A stretch of 64,000 bases of DNA, taken from Lachnospiraceae bacterium. GTDB lineage: Bacteria; Bacillota; Clostridia; Lachnospirales; Lachnospiraceae. Positions 26,594-35,348 of this stretch are shown piece after piece. Below the pieces are notes generated by a model. It saw nothing but the letters and a program-made list of their open reading frames with translations. It did no database searches and was not told where the DNA came from. The translations under genes and the position numbers were made by a program. The stretch spans positions 1-64,000 of the forward strand of contig JAFUGL010000026.1 of assembly GCA_017469405.1 (NCBI GenBank). Reading direction: 5' to 3'. Position 1 is the stretch's first letter. Every line of letters starts with the position of its first letter.

Positions 26594-26686
26594 GATTATG
26601 TTATAATAGTTAGAAGTGTAGATATAATATTAAAAAATTTATTGAAAAAACAGCGCCATTTTTATTAGCAAGGGGGAAGGTAATTT

Positions 26687-27454
26687 ATGGTATGTAAGGA
26701 ATGTGGCAAGGAAATTACAGATGAAACACTTGGTTATTGTCCGGAGTGTCTGGCTCCATTGGAAGAGCCTGTTGTAATAAGCATGTCCAAAGAAGACATA
26801 AAAAAAGCCAATAAGGATCTAGAAAAAAAGGAAAAAGAAATTCAAAAAAATATCGAGGTTGTCAGAGTAAAGCAAAAAGAAGATTTGCATTTAAATGAAA
26901 AGTATGAAGGACCTTTTATAGATCTAATTGGATATGTAAAGTCACTTGGAAAAAATTTCATTAATCTTTTAATTTTGGTAGGAGCAGCGTTAATATATGC
27001 GTCACCATTCTTGCCTTGGATATGGGAAAAACTTCATGGCGTATATAGAAAAGGTAATTTATTTGAGATGGCAGCAAAAGATTCGGATATGGCATTAGGA
27101 AATAAAACTATGGCTGTTATGGGTGTGCTTCTTTTGATTTCAGGATTTTTAATGCTGCTTATATCTGCCAGAGAACATATAAAATCTTTGTGGAAAATAA
27201 GATATAATTTCATAGTAAGATTAATTCCTGTGGTTACTTCTGCTTTGGCATTTTTTGTGGTATTTAAAAATAAAAGCTATTCAAATGCATTTAAAGCCAT
27301 GAAAGAATTAAAAGATATGGCTAAGTCCTTAGGACATTCAAGTGTTTATTCATACGGAAAAGGTATCGGACCTATTTTATGTGTGGCCGGAATAGGAGTT
27401 TATGTATTGGCTACAATATTTGATTTTATTCACTATCAGAAAAATAAAGAATAA
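26687..27454 (+). CDS. Zinc-ribbon membrane protein, paralogue of the 25563 product
   Basis: 255 residues: an N-terminal zinc ribbon (CKECGKEITDETLGYCPEC), a charged helical linker, and four hydrophobic segments. Several features align with the 25563 product: a proline/tryptophan-containing first membrane segment, an NLFEMAAKDSD block compared with [10 protein letters not shown], and a C-terminal GPILCVAGIGVYVLA segment compared with [12 protein letters not shown]. Likely a duplication that lacks the repeat domain. Function unknown. AAGG precedes the ATG. Confidence 0.75.
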   Translation: MVCKECGKEITDETLGYCPECLAPLEEPVVISMSKEDIKKANKDLEKKEKEIQKNIEVVRVKQKEDLHLNEKYEGPFIDLIGYVKSLGKNFINLLILVGAALIYASPFLPWIWEKLHGVYRKGNLFEMAAKDSDMALGNKTMAVMGVLLLISGFLMLLISAREHIKSLWKIRYNFIVRLIPVVTSALAFFVVFKNKSYSNAFKAMKELKDMAKSLGHSSVYSYGKGIGPILCVAGIGVYVLATIFDFIHYQKNKE

Positions 27455-27482
27455 ATTAGAATAAAGAATAAGGCATAAAAAG

Positions 27483-27532
27483 AGGAAATTGTGATTATCA
27501 CTTTAATGTTGGATATCACAATTTCCTTTTTT
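27483..27532. terminator. Bidirectional terminator between convergent genes
   Basis: AGGAAATTGTGAT (27483-27495) pairs with ATCACAATTTCCT (27515-27527), followed by T6 on the plus strand; an A-rich run precedes the left arm. Confidence 0.85.
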
Positions 27533-27557
27533 ATTTGTTTAAGATATGACAATAATA

Positions 27558-28190
27558 TTACTTTTTCTTAAATACCAAAGTAACTTCATCAAACATATTA
27601 AACATTTCCAATGCCTGTTGATCAGATGCACTTAAATCTGATGATGAAAGATATTTAGTAAATTCTGAGAAAGGAATGGTAATTGTCTTAGCATCCTTAT
27701 CATATTTACCTTTAATAGTTATTTCAGAATCACTTAACTCAACAGTATCACCGCTGAATTTAATCTTACCTGATCCCTTAGAACCATCAGAAACTAAAGT
27801 GACTTTGTTGAACATACCGACAACAATCTGCATCTCATCACCACTTATTCCAAGGTCTGAACCTGAAAGTGTCATGGTCTCACCCATATAAGTGATAGTC
27901 ATAGAATCAATATTGTAGGTTCCCATATATTTGCCATTGATAAGGAAATATACACCTACCAAAACCAATACTGCTACTGCACAAACGATACCAATGATGG
28001 CTCCGCTTGAGCTCTTTTTTGCAGGAGCTGCAGGTGCAGAGTATGCGTTGTTAGAAGCTCCGTTAAATACTGCATCGTTTACATTAAATGCAGGTGCCAC
28101 ATTTGCTGAATCAGCAGGAATTACTGAACCGCAATTAGGGCAAAAATCTGTTCCGTCAGGAAGCTGTGATCCACAACTTGGACAAGTCAT
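27558..28190 (-). CDS. Zinc-ribbon protein with one membrane anchor and exported C-terminal domain
   Basis: 210 residues. An N-terminal zinc ribbon (CPSCGSQLPDGTDFCPNCG), a Ala/Asn/Pro linker, one membrane helix (about 70-90, GAIIGIVCAVAVLVLVGVYF) and a beta-rich C-terminal region of about 115 residues that is probably outside the cell. The C-terminal region has repeated strand patterns (MTITYMGETMTLSGSDL and KIKFSGDTVELSDSE). No family name recognised. Its GAGGG site precedes the ATG. Confidence 0.75.
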   Translation of the reverse strand: MTCPSCGSQLPDGTDFCPNCGSVIPADSANVAPAFNVNDAVFNGASNNAYSAPAAPAKKSSSGAIIGIVCAVAVLVLVGVYFLINGKYMGTYNIDSMTITYMGETMTLSGSDLGISGDEMQIVVGMFNKVTLVSDGSKGSGKIKFSGDTVELSDSEITIKGKYDKDAKTITIPFSEFTKYLSSSDLSASDQQALEMFNMFDEVTLVFKKK

Positions 28191-28372
28191 AAGATAACCC
28201 TCACTTTCTTTATTTTATGTTAAAATGTAAAAATGATATATACATATCTTATACATAATAACATAGTTTTTTTTAAAAAGATATATAAATTTTTTATTAA
28301 ATGCTCAAATATTAATATATTTCGAGTCTCGATAATATAAAAATGTATAAATAAAATTTCTATATCTATATT

Positions 28373-30412
28373 TTATAATTGCTTAATTGCTTTAGTTTTT
28401 ATCTCTTCAGTGATTCTGTTTATGAAATCTTCCTGGCTCATAGTACCGAGGTCACCGTCTTCACCACGTTTTCTGACTGATACAGTTCCTGCTTCGGCTT
28501 CATTTGCACCGATTATAAGCATGTAAGGAAGTTTCTCAAGTCTTGCTTCACGAATCTTGTAGCCTATCTTTTCAGCTCTTGTATCTACAGTAACCTTAAC
28601 GTCTGCAGCACGGAGCTTCTTTCTTAATTCCTCGGCATAGTCGTGGAACTTTTCTGAGATAGGAAGGATACGTACCTGTTCAGGCATAAGCCATGTAGGA
28701 AGGTTACCGGCATATTTTTCGATAAGCCATGCAAGGGTTCTTTCATAGCAACCCATAGAGGTTCTGTGGATGATATATGGACGCTTCTTTTCACCGTTTG
28801 CATCTATATAATACATATCGTATCTTTCAGCAAGGAACATATCAAGCTGGATAGTTATCATGGTATCCTCTTTACCATATACATTTTTAGCCTGGATATC
28901 AAGCTTTGGTCCGTAGAAGGCAGCTTCACCTGCAACCTCAGTATAATCAAGACCGATATCATCAAGGATTTCTCTCATGGCACCCTCAACCTTATCCCAG
29001 TCTTCAGCAGTTCCGAGATATTTGTCGCTGTTTTCAGGATCCCATTTGGACATACGATAGGTAACATCCTCTTCAAGTCCGAGAGTAGTAAGGCAGTACT
29101 TGGCAAGTCTTACACAATCCTTAAATTCATCTGCTATCTGTTCAGGAGTACATACAAGATGTCCCTCTGATATAGTGAACTGACGAACTCTGGTAAGACC
29201 GTGCATCTCACCGGAATCCTCATTTCTAAATAAGGTTGAAGTTTCACCCATTCTGTATGGAAGGTCTCTGTAGCTGTGCTGGGTTGCTTTATATACAAAG
29301 TACTGGAATGGGCAGGTCATAGGACGAAGTGCCATAACCTCTCTGCCATCCTTATCTGCGTAAACCTTATCCTGCGCATTTTTCATGGCAACAGCAGGAT
29401 CATTGTAAAGAGTCTGATCCACCTTGGCATCTGCATCGCTCATAAGGTCATCGTTTAATACAAACATTCCGTCCTTGTAATGGAACCAGTGATCGGAGAG
29501 CTTGTAGAGATTTGACTTTGCCATAAATGGAGTTCTTGTTCTTACATAACCCCACTCATAATCCTCAAGATCCTCTATCCAGCGCTGAAGAGTCTGGATG
29601 ATCTTAGTACCCTTTGGCATAAAGAGCGGAAGTCCCTGACCGATTACATCAACAGTTGTAAAAAGCTGCATCTCACGGCCTAATTTGTTGTGGTCACGGA
29701 GCTTTATATTTTCAAGAAACTCAAGTCTTTCTTCAAGGTCAGCCTTCTTGGTAAATGCAGTACCGTATATTCTTGTAAGCATCTTCTTGTTGGAATCACC
29801 TCTCCAGTAAGCACCTGAAGATGAAGTCAACTTGAAGAACTTAACAGCCTTGGTATTCATGATATGAGGACCTGCACAAAGGTCGGTAAAATCTCCCTGA
29901 GTGTAGAAGCTTATAACTGCGTCTTCAGGTAAATCGTTAATAAGCTCAACCTTATACGGCTCATTTCTTTCTTCCATAAGCTTTATAGCTTCTGCACGTG
30001 GAAGAGTAAATGAAGTGATGTCATCACCCTCTTTAACAATTTTCTTCATCTCTGCTTCAATTTTATCAAGGTCTTCTCTTGTAAGAGAAGGCATATCAAA
30101 ATCATAATAAAATCCGTTATCGATAGCTGGTCCGATAGTACATTTTGCATCCGGATAAAGATGCTTTACAGCCTGAGCAAGTACGTGGCTTGCAGTGTGC
30201 CAGAAGACCTTCTTTCCTTCTTCATCATTAAATGTAAGGATGTTAAGGTTAGCATCCTTGTCAATAACAGTTCTTAAATCACAGACCTTTCCGTCAATCT
30301 CAGCTGCGCATGCAACTCTTGCAAGTCCTTCGCTTATATCCTTTGCAATGTCTATAGCTGACATAGCAGATGAATATTCCTTTGAAGAACCATCCTTTAA
30401 AGTAATTACCAT
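28373..30412 (-). CDS. thrS: Threonyl-tRNA synthetase
   Basis: 679 residues from the ATG at 30412 (ribosome binding site AAAGGAAG); further in-frame codons upstream lie in the T-box leader and are not used. The order is TGS domain, editing domain (HTASHVLAQAVKHLYPDA, and TDLCAGPH at the end), class II catalytic core with RPMTCPFQYF and PYIIHRTSMG, and the C-terminal anticodon-binding domain (QVRILPIS). The enzyme charges tRNA-Thr and uses zinc to recognise threonine. Expression is controlled by the T-box leader upstream. Confidence 0.97.
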   Translation of the reverse strand: MVITLKDGSSKEYSSAMSAIDIAKDISEGLARVACAAEIDGKVCDLRTVIDKDANLNILTFNDEEGKKVFWHTASHVLAQAVKHLYPDAKCTIGPAIDNGFYYDFDMPSLTREDLDKIEAEMKKIVKEGDDITSFTLPRAEAIKLMEERNEPYKVELINDLPEDAVISFYTQGDFTDLCAGPHIMNTKAVKFFKLTSSSGAYWRGDSNKKMLTRIYGTAFTKKADLEERLEFLENIKLRDHNKLGREMQLFTTVDVIGQGLPLFMPKGTKIIQTLQRWIEDLEDYEWGYVRTRTPFMAKSNLYKLSDHWFHYKDGMFVLNDDLMSDADAKVDQTLYNDPAVAMKNAQDKVYADKDGREVMALRPMTCPFQYFVYKATQHSYRDLPYRMGETSTLFRNEDSGEMHGLTRVRQFTISEGHLVCTPEQIADEFKDCVRLAKYCLTTLGLEEDVTYRMSKWDPENSDKYLGTAEDWDKVEGAMREILDDIGLDYTEVAGEAAFYGPKLDIQAKNVYGKEDTMITIQLDMFLAERYDMYYIDANGEKKRPYIIHRTSMGCYERTLAWLIEKYAGNLPTWLMPEQVRILPISEKFHDYAEELRKKLRAADVKVTVDTRAEKIGYKIREARLEKLPYMLIIGANEAEAGTVSVRKRGEDGDLGTMSQEDFINRITEEIKTKAIKQL

Positions 30413-30463
30413 AATCCATACTTCCTTTCGTTTTGATATTTTTTGCAAGCACGGGTTAAATAT

Positions 30464-30735
30464 AAAAAATCCCCGGTGCATTGCTGCACCAGGGACGATA
30501 AATCGCGGTTCCACCCTGATTCTGTCGATATCGGGTCTCTGCTTAAAGCCTTATCTTTTTTAGCAGATGGCTGTTTCGACAGCACTTAATTTGGATTGTA
30601 ACGTAATCAACGGCTTGATTTTATTCCCAAGCAGCTCCGAGGTAGTTTTCGGATAAGCGTTTTATGAATTCTCTCTCAGCGGGTAGTGGAATTCTCTCTG
30701 TATAGCGTCCTTATCTTACTCGTCTCATCATAGCT
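30464..30735 (-). promoter_or_regulatory. T-box riboswitch of thrS
   Basis: On the minus strand the conserved T-box GGTGGAACCGCG lies at 30515-30504. It is followed by a terminator hairpin, TGGTGCA/TGCACCGG with loop GCAA, and a T run at 30469-30464. The 5' stem I begins near 30735, with GATAAG pairing with CTTATC. Uncharged tRNA-Thr would stabilise the antiterminator. The specifier codon could not be assigned with certainty; ACT and ACC are both present in the right area. The next 75 bases upstream show nothing. Confidence 0.95.
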
Positions 30736-30810
30736 TTTACATATTTATTTATACTGATTTTAGTAACCATATTAAAAAATGTCAAGTAGAAATTTATTGT
30801 ATTTTTTTAT

Positions 30811-31584
30811 TTAAAATGACTTATCTACGAAAGGTACAGCCCTGTGGATGTAGGTTATGTCCTCTTTGGCATCATATGAAAATGCAATATTTACATTTAC
30901 TCTTTTATTATTTTGATATACAAATTCGTCGATATCGCGGCTGTATCCGTATATGCAGATAACATTGTCAAATTCTGCTCTGTCTATCGCTGTCGCATTG
31001 GTTTCTTCAAGAAATCTGTCTATATAATCATCTATTTCCTCATCTATAAGTCTACCCTTTTCCTGACTTAGAAGATAAATGTTAGTGTTGGCATTCATAC
31101 CAAGCTTGTCATAGATAGCTGTCAGCTTTTTCTTATAAGCATAGGCAGAGGTTCCGTTACTTCCCTTAAGATTGATTTCAACCATAACGTAATTCTCTAT
31201 ATTTTCCTGTTCGTATTTGTCTGTAGTATGAAGGGTGATGACTTTGATGGAAGTATCCGCCTGTTCGCCATGTTTGGTAAGTGTGGTAATATCGCTTTCT
31301 GCCGTGTCATCCTTTTTGCTTGTAACACTATATCCGGTTGTGATGCCAAGGCTTTTAGCGATATTTTTTACCATACTTTCGCGATTTGCGGTGCTAAGAC
31401 TATCATCTCCGTAAAATGCATACGCTTTAACTGTGCCTTCGGATAGATTGCTGATATCTTCACTCATAACCTGTTCAACCATTTTCTTTTCCCTGTCGAT
31501 AGAAGAGTTGATAAAGAGCTGCAGCAAAATAGCCGCCCAGATAAGTACCAAAATATAAATCTTTGTTTTTTTGTTCATGTTCAT
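30811..31584 (-). CDS. YwmB-like protein
   Basis: 257 residues from the ATG at 31584 (AAAGGTGG upstream). An N-terminal membrane segment (about 6-24) is followed by an extracytoplasmic two-part domain similar in layout to YwmB/TATA-box-binding-fold sporulation-region proteins of Firmicutes. The C-terminus has NVNIAFSYDAKEDITYIHRAVPF, the most recognisable feature. Such proteins are conserved near murein and sporulation genes but have no proven function. Here the neighbours include sipL-like and gerA/spoIIR genes further along the window. Confidence 0.7.
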   Translation of the reverse strand: MNMNKKTKIYILVLIWAAILLQLFINSSIDREKKMVEQVMSEDISNLSEGTVKAYAFYGDDSLSTANRESMVKNIAKSLGITTGYSVTSKKDDTAESDITTLTKHGEQADTSIKVITLHTTDKYEQENIENYVMVEINLKGSNGTSAYAYKKKLTAIYDKLGMNANTNIYLLSQEKGRLIDEEIDDYIDRFLEETNATAIDRAEFDNVICIYGYSRDIDEFVYQNNKRVNVNIAFSYDAKEDITYIHRAVPFVDKSF

Positions 31585-31781
31585 AACTATAACCACCTTT
31601 CAAAAAGAAGCATTGACATAAATAAAGTGGGTTATTCACATTATTTGAATAATTGTAAAGTAATTGCATTTTATACGTGTTTTATTAAATTATGAGTTAA
31701 GATAATTACTGTATTTTTTACTTTTTTAAATGTAAGAAGCATGATATAATACCATAAATGAAACTTGCATATTTGAGATAG

Positions 31782-31841
31782 ACCCCCCAAGTCACCCCCC
31801 AAGTCACCCCCCAAGTCACCCCTCAAGTCACCCCTCAAGTT
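31782..31841 (+). repeat. Five tandem copies of a 12-bp unit
   Basis: ACCCCCCAAGTC is repeated at 31782, 31794 and 31806; ACCCCTCAAGTC follows at 31818 and ACCCCTCAAGTT at 31830. The tract is flanked on both sides by TTGCATATT in direct orientation (about 31765 and 31841). It lies in the 354-base gap 31585-31938, otherwise AT-rich without any gene, and contrasts sharply in base composition with its surroundings. Copy number is likely unstable. Confidence 0.9.
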
Positions 31842-31938
31842 GCATATTAGTTACATAATAAGATAACAATAATTTTGAGAAATCAAAAAAATAGAATAAT
31901 TTTGTTTGATAAAATATAATAAGAAAGAAGGAAGAAAA

Positions 31939-32775
31939 ATGACAGTCGGAATAGTAGGTTTAGGCTTAATTGGTGGTTCATTTGCAAAAGCGTATAGCGA
32001 TAATGATGACCATACAGTCCTCGGATATGATATAAATAAAGAAGTTATGGAACACGCTTTTGATGAAAAGACAATTTCCGGTGAGCTCGGAAAAAATAAC
32101 ATATCAGAGTGCGACCTCATTCTTATAGCACTTTACCCCGAGACAGCAGTAAACTATCTGAAAGAAATGGCAGAGCATATTGCCAAAGAAACTATGGTAA
32201 TTGACTGCTGCGGTGTCAAAGGTTATGTATGCGAAAGATGCTTTCCTATAGCTAAGGAGTACGGATTTACCTTTGTTGGCGGACATCCTATGGCAGGAAG
32301 ACATTACTCCGGATATGATTACAGTATGAAAAACATGTATAATGGTGCTTCCATGGTGCTGGTACCGCGCGATCTTGGTGATGAGAAAACCATAGAAAGA
32401 GCAAAGCAGCTCCTTTCACCGATTAAATTCGGTACCTTTACCGTCTGCGATGCCAAGAGGCATGATGCTATGATAGCCTTTACCTCACAGATGGCTCATG
32501 TGGTAAGTAATGCTTATGTGAAAAGTCCGACGGCAAGAGACCATGACGGATTTTCGGCGGGAAGCTATAAGGATCTGACCAGAGTTGCATGGTTAAATGA
32601 AAATATGTGGACGGAGCTTTTCCTTGAAAATAAGGAGAGCCTGCTCACGGAGCTTAACTGCTTTATCAATTCCATATCAGAGTATAGGGATGCTATTGAA
32701 AATGATGATGCAGATACTTTAAGAAAGCTGCTTCATGACGGAAAAATGTGCAAGGAAGAGATTGACGGAATATAA
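31939..32775 (+). CDS. tyrA: Prephenate dehydrogenase
   Basis: 278 residues from the ATG at 31939 (GAAGGAAG upstream). NAD(P)-binding GLGLIGGS is at the N-terminus, with the typical HPMAGRHYSGYD region in the middle and a helical C-terminal domain. It oxidatively decarboxylates prephenate to 4-hydroxyphenylpyruvate for tyrosine synthesis. No ACT or chorismate mutase domain is attached. The other aromatic genes are not in this window. Confidence 0.9.
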   Translation: MTVGIVGLGLIGGSFAKAYSDNDDHTVLGYDINKEVMEHAFDEKTISGELGKNNISECDLILIALYPETAVNYLKEMAEHIAKETMVIDCCGVKGYVCERCFPIAKEYGFTFVGGHPMAGRHYSGYDYSMKNMYNGASMVLVPRDLGDEKTIERAKQLLSPIKFGTFTVCDAKRHDAMIAFTSQMAHVVSNAYVKSPTARDHDGFSAGSYKDLTRVAWLNENMWTELFLENKESLLTELNCFINSISEYRDAIENDDADTLRKLLHDGKMCKEEIDGI

Positions 32776-32850
32776 ATTATGATGCTATGAATAGAATATT
32801 ACGGCTCTTTGGCTCATATTATGTAGTAAATAAAATTTGGGAAGTATGAT

Positions 32851-33315
32851 ATGAAAAAGAGCATGTTTAAAACAGGGCGCAGTGTTTTGGTATTAACATT
32901 TGCGCTCTTTCTTTGCCTTCTTTCGGCTGGATGCAGTTTTAACAAAAAGGGTGATAAGGAGAAAATGGAGTATACCATATGTGATGAAACAAAGATTCCG
33001 GATGAACTTTTTGACATCATAGAGGAAAAGAAAAACGGAGTTTTCAAATTAAGCTATGTAAATAATGACGCAATGTATATCGCTATAGGCTATGGTGCGC
33101 ACAACAGGCAGAACCTTTCCGTAATAGTTGAGGATGTGTATAAAACGGACAACGCAATTTATGTTGAGACAGATCTTTATACCAAAGATGAGATTGACAG
33201 TAATGAGCAGGCAACGGCAGGCGATGCATTTCCTGCAGGCACACCGTCTATGTATCCTTATATCGTTATAAAATGCGATAAATATGATCTGCCGGTAGTT
33301 TTTGATGTGGATTAA
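32851..33315 (+). CDS. PrcB-like lipoprotein
   Basis: 154 residues with a lipoprotein signal peptide ending in LSAGC. The mature part carries a short beta-rich domain with AIGYGAHNRQNLSVIVEDVY, similar to the C-terminal domain of PrcB (usually YGEK-TGGYSI, here without the TGG). The last part reads YPYIVIKCDKYDLPVVFDVD. PrcB-type domains bind and inhibit the PrtP-like protease of Treponema; a protease-related surface function is possible. GGGAAG lies upstream of the ATG. Confidence 0.7.
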   Translation: MKKSMFKTGRSVLVLTFALFLCLLSAGCSFNKKGDKEKMEYTICDETKIPDELFDIIEEKKNGVFKLSYVNNDAMYIAIGYGAHNRQNLSVIVEDVYKTDNAIYVETDLYTKDEIDSNEQATAGDAFPAGTPSMYPYIVIKCDKYDLPVVFDVD

Positions 33316-33437
33316 GCACATGGATGGATTTGTGGTATAAAATTCAAAGTCGTCGAATATAATTATCTACAAATGGAGTATTTATAATTATATGTAAAAT
33401 CATTATGAAAAATAAAGATATTACATGAGGAGGTATT

Positions 33438-34991
33438 ATGGATTTTAGTAAAAAAGATATACATACAAGCGTACTTAAAACTACAAGAAACTCGCAGCTT
33501 ACTATAGATGACGATTTTAATATACCTGACACCAAAAAAGACGTGGAAAAGATAATAGCCCAAAACGGTAATGTTACTATTGAGGAGATAGCAGCTGAAG
33601 AGGGCAGGGTGAAGATTGCCGGAACCGTATATTTTCAGGTCCTGTATGAAACAAGTGACGAGACCGGCAGGGATATGGAGGTCTATGAAAATGAAATTCC
33701 TTTCGAGGATACAGTAAATATAGATGAGGTAAACCGGGCAAGTCAGTTGGAAGTTAGATCTTTACTGGAAGATTTATCCGTCAGTATAATTAATTCCCGC
33801 AAGCTTGAAGTCAGAGGACTTATAGACAATCAGATAAGTGTTTATGAGAATTCTTCTGTGAATTGTGCCACGGATCTGGAAAACGGCAATGGTATAGAGT
33901 GCCAGCATGCGGATATAAATATCAGTGAGATAAAGATTCAAAAAAGAGATGTGTTCAGAATACGTGAAGAAATTGAGATAGCACAAAATAAGCCCAATAT
34001 AAAAGATATTATATGGTCAAATATAGCTCTTAGAAATATCGAAACCAGAGCGATGGATGATAAACTTGCCGTACGTGGAGAGGTTGAAATATTTGTAATT
34101 TACAGGGGTGATGAGGAACGTACACCGGCTCAGTACATTTTCTCGGTAAGAACGATTGAAGAAGAGATAGAATGTATGGGTGCTTCTGAAGATATGATAG
34201 CATGTGTGGAGCTTTCATTAGGTAAAGGTGAAATCAGTATAAAGCAGGATGCAGATGGTGAAAACAGAATAATTGCTGTTGATTATAATGTAGATATGAA
34301 TATTAAGATGTATGAGGATTCAGAGGTACGCATACTTAGTGATATGTATTCTCCACAGGTTGAAATAGAGCCGGAGACAGAGCATTTCGTATATGAAAAT
34401 CTTGTGATGAAAAATACTGCAATGCATAAGGTTACCGAAAGATATAAGATTGATAGTGAGGATGGTAAACTGCTTCAGATATGCCATATTTATGGAGATG
34501 TTTTTTTGGATGATATTAAGGAAAATGAAACATCCATAAATATACTTGGGACTATTAAAGCATATATGTTATACATACCTTCAAGTGACAGCCCAATGGA
34601 TTGTATGGAAGTAGATATTCCGTTTGAGCACAGCATAGATACCGTAAAGTTATCGGATAATTATAATGTCAAAGTTGTACCGAGACTCACACAGCTTAGT
34701 GCCAATATGCTAAATAGTGAGGAGGTTGAGCTAAAAGCGGAGGTAGGCTTGGACATAATGATTTTTGAAACAAGAGAAATGGATGTAATTACCGATATGA
34801 CGATTTCTCCTATAGATTATGAAAGAAAGGCGGCTATGCCGGGCATAGCAGGCTATGTTGTAAGGAAAGGTGACACCATCTGGTCTATTGCAAGGAAGTA
34901 TTATGCGACTACAGAGTCAATTAAAAATATAAATGAACTGGCCGATGATGAAATTAAAGAAGGCGACAGACTGATAATAGTAAAAGGATAG
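33438..34991 (+). CDS. sipL: SPOCS (DUF3794) and LysM protein, SipL/SpoVID-type coat morphogenesis factor
   Basis: 517 residues. Several SPOCS/DUF3794 beta domains fill residues 1 to about 460 (repeated pattern such as VYFQVLYET, EIFVIYRGDE, YMLYIPSSD). A C-terminal LysM domain (about 472-517, YVVRKGDTIWSIARKYY) ends the protein. In clostridia SipL is the counterpart of Bacillus SpoVID: its LysM domain binds SpoIVA and encases the forespore coat. Length and domain order fit SipL well. GAGGAGG upstream gives a clear start. Expected in the mother cell under sporulation control; the promoter was not identified. Confidence 0.87.
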   Translation: MDFSKKDIHTSVLKTTRNSQLTIDDDFNIPDTKKDVEKIIAQNGNVTIEEIAAEEGRVKIAGTVYFQVLYETSDETGRDMEVYENEIPFEDTVNIDEVNRASQLEVRSLLEDLSVSIINSRKLEVRGLIDNQISVYENSSVNCATDLENGNGIECQHADINISEIKIQKRDVFRIREEIEIAQNKPNIKDIIWSNIALRNIETRAMDDKLAVRGEVEIFVIYRGDEERTPAQYIFSVRTIEEEIECMGASEDMIACVELSLGKGEISIKQDADGENRIIAVDYNVDMNIKMYEDSEVRILSDMYSPQVEIEPETEHFVYENLVMKNTAMHKVTERYKIDSEDGKLLQICHIYGDVFLDDIKENETSINILGTIKAYMLYIPSSDSPMDCMEVDIPFEHSIDTVKLSDNYNVKVVPRLTQLSANMLNSEEVELKAEVGLDIMIFETREMDVITDMTISPIDYERKAAMPGIAGYVVRKGDTIWSIARKYYATTESIKNINELADDEIKEGDRLIIVKG

Positions 34992-35028
34992 GACATGGAC
35001 GTTCATAAAAAAAGTATTGGCAGTTATC

Positions 35029-35087
35029 CGCATTATGCGGAAGTGAGTATAAAAAGGGACCACATTAAATTATGTGGTCCCTTTATT
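35029..35087 (+). terminator. Terminator after the sipL-like gene
   Basis: AAAGGGACCACAT (35053-35065) pairs with ATGTGGTCCCTTT (35072-35084), followed by ATT. A smaller CCGCA/TGCGG hairpin lies just upstream at 35029-35041. Confidence 0.85.
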
Positions 35088-35088
35088 G

Positions 35089-35200
35089 GTGAAACCTTTT
35101 TATAGTCTTAATCTAAGACCATTCGCTGAATTAGATTAAGATTATAAGGTTCCACTAGGGAAAGCTCTAACTGCGTTGCGAGGATACAATTATAGCTTTC
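35089..35200 (+). ncRNA. Candidate structured RNA or long hairpin between sipL-like gene and ispE
   Basis: TATAGTCTTAATCTA (35101-35115) pairs with TAGATTAAGATTATA (35132-35146) with one mismatch. The stem is extended outwards by AACCTT/AAGGTT and GTG/CAC, giving an interrupted stem of more than 20 bp. It is followed by a purine-rich GGGAAAGC segment and GCGTTGCGAGG. It resembles a regulatory leader more than a terminator because no T run follows. No known riboswitch class was recognised. It precedes ispE by about 150 bases. Confidence 0.4.
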
Positions 35201-35348
35201 ATACAGTATATCGGATATATTTTCCGATTAGTTAATATTATACTGAAAAAAAATAATTAATCAATACTAAATTTCAATATTTACTTTAATATTTTATTAG
35301 GATTTGTTAAAATGTATATTGTATACAAAAAAAACAGGAGAAAATAAT

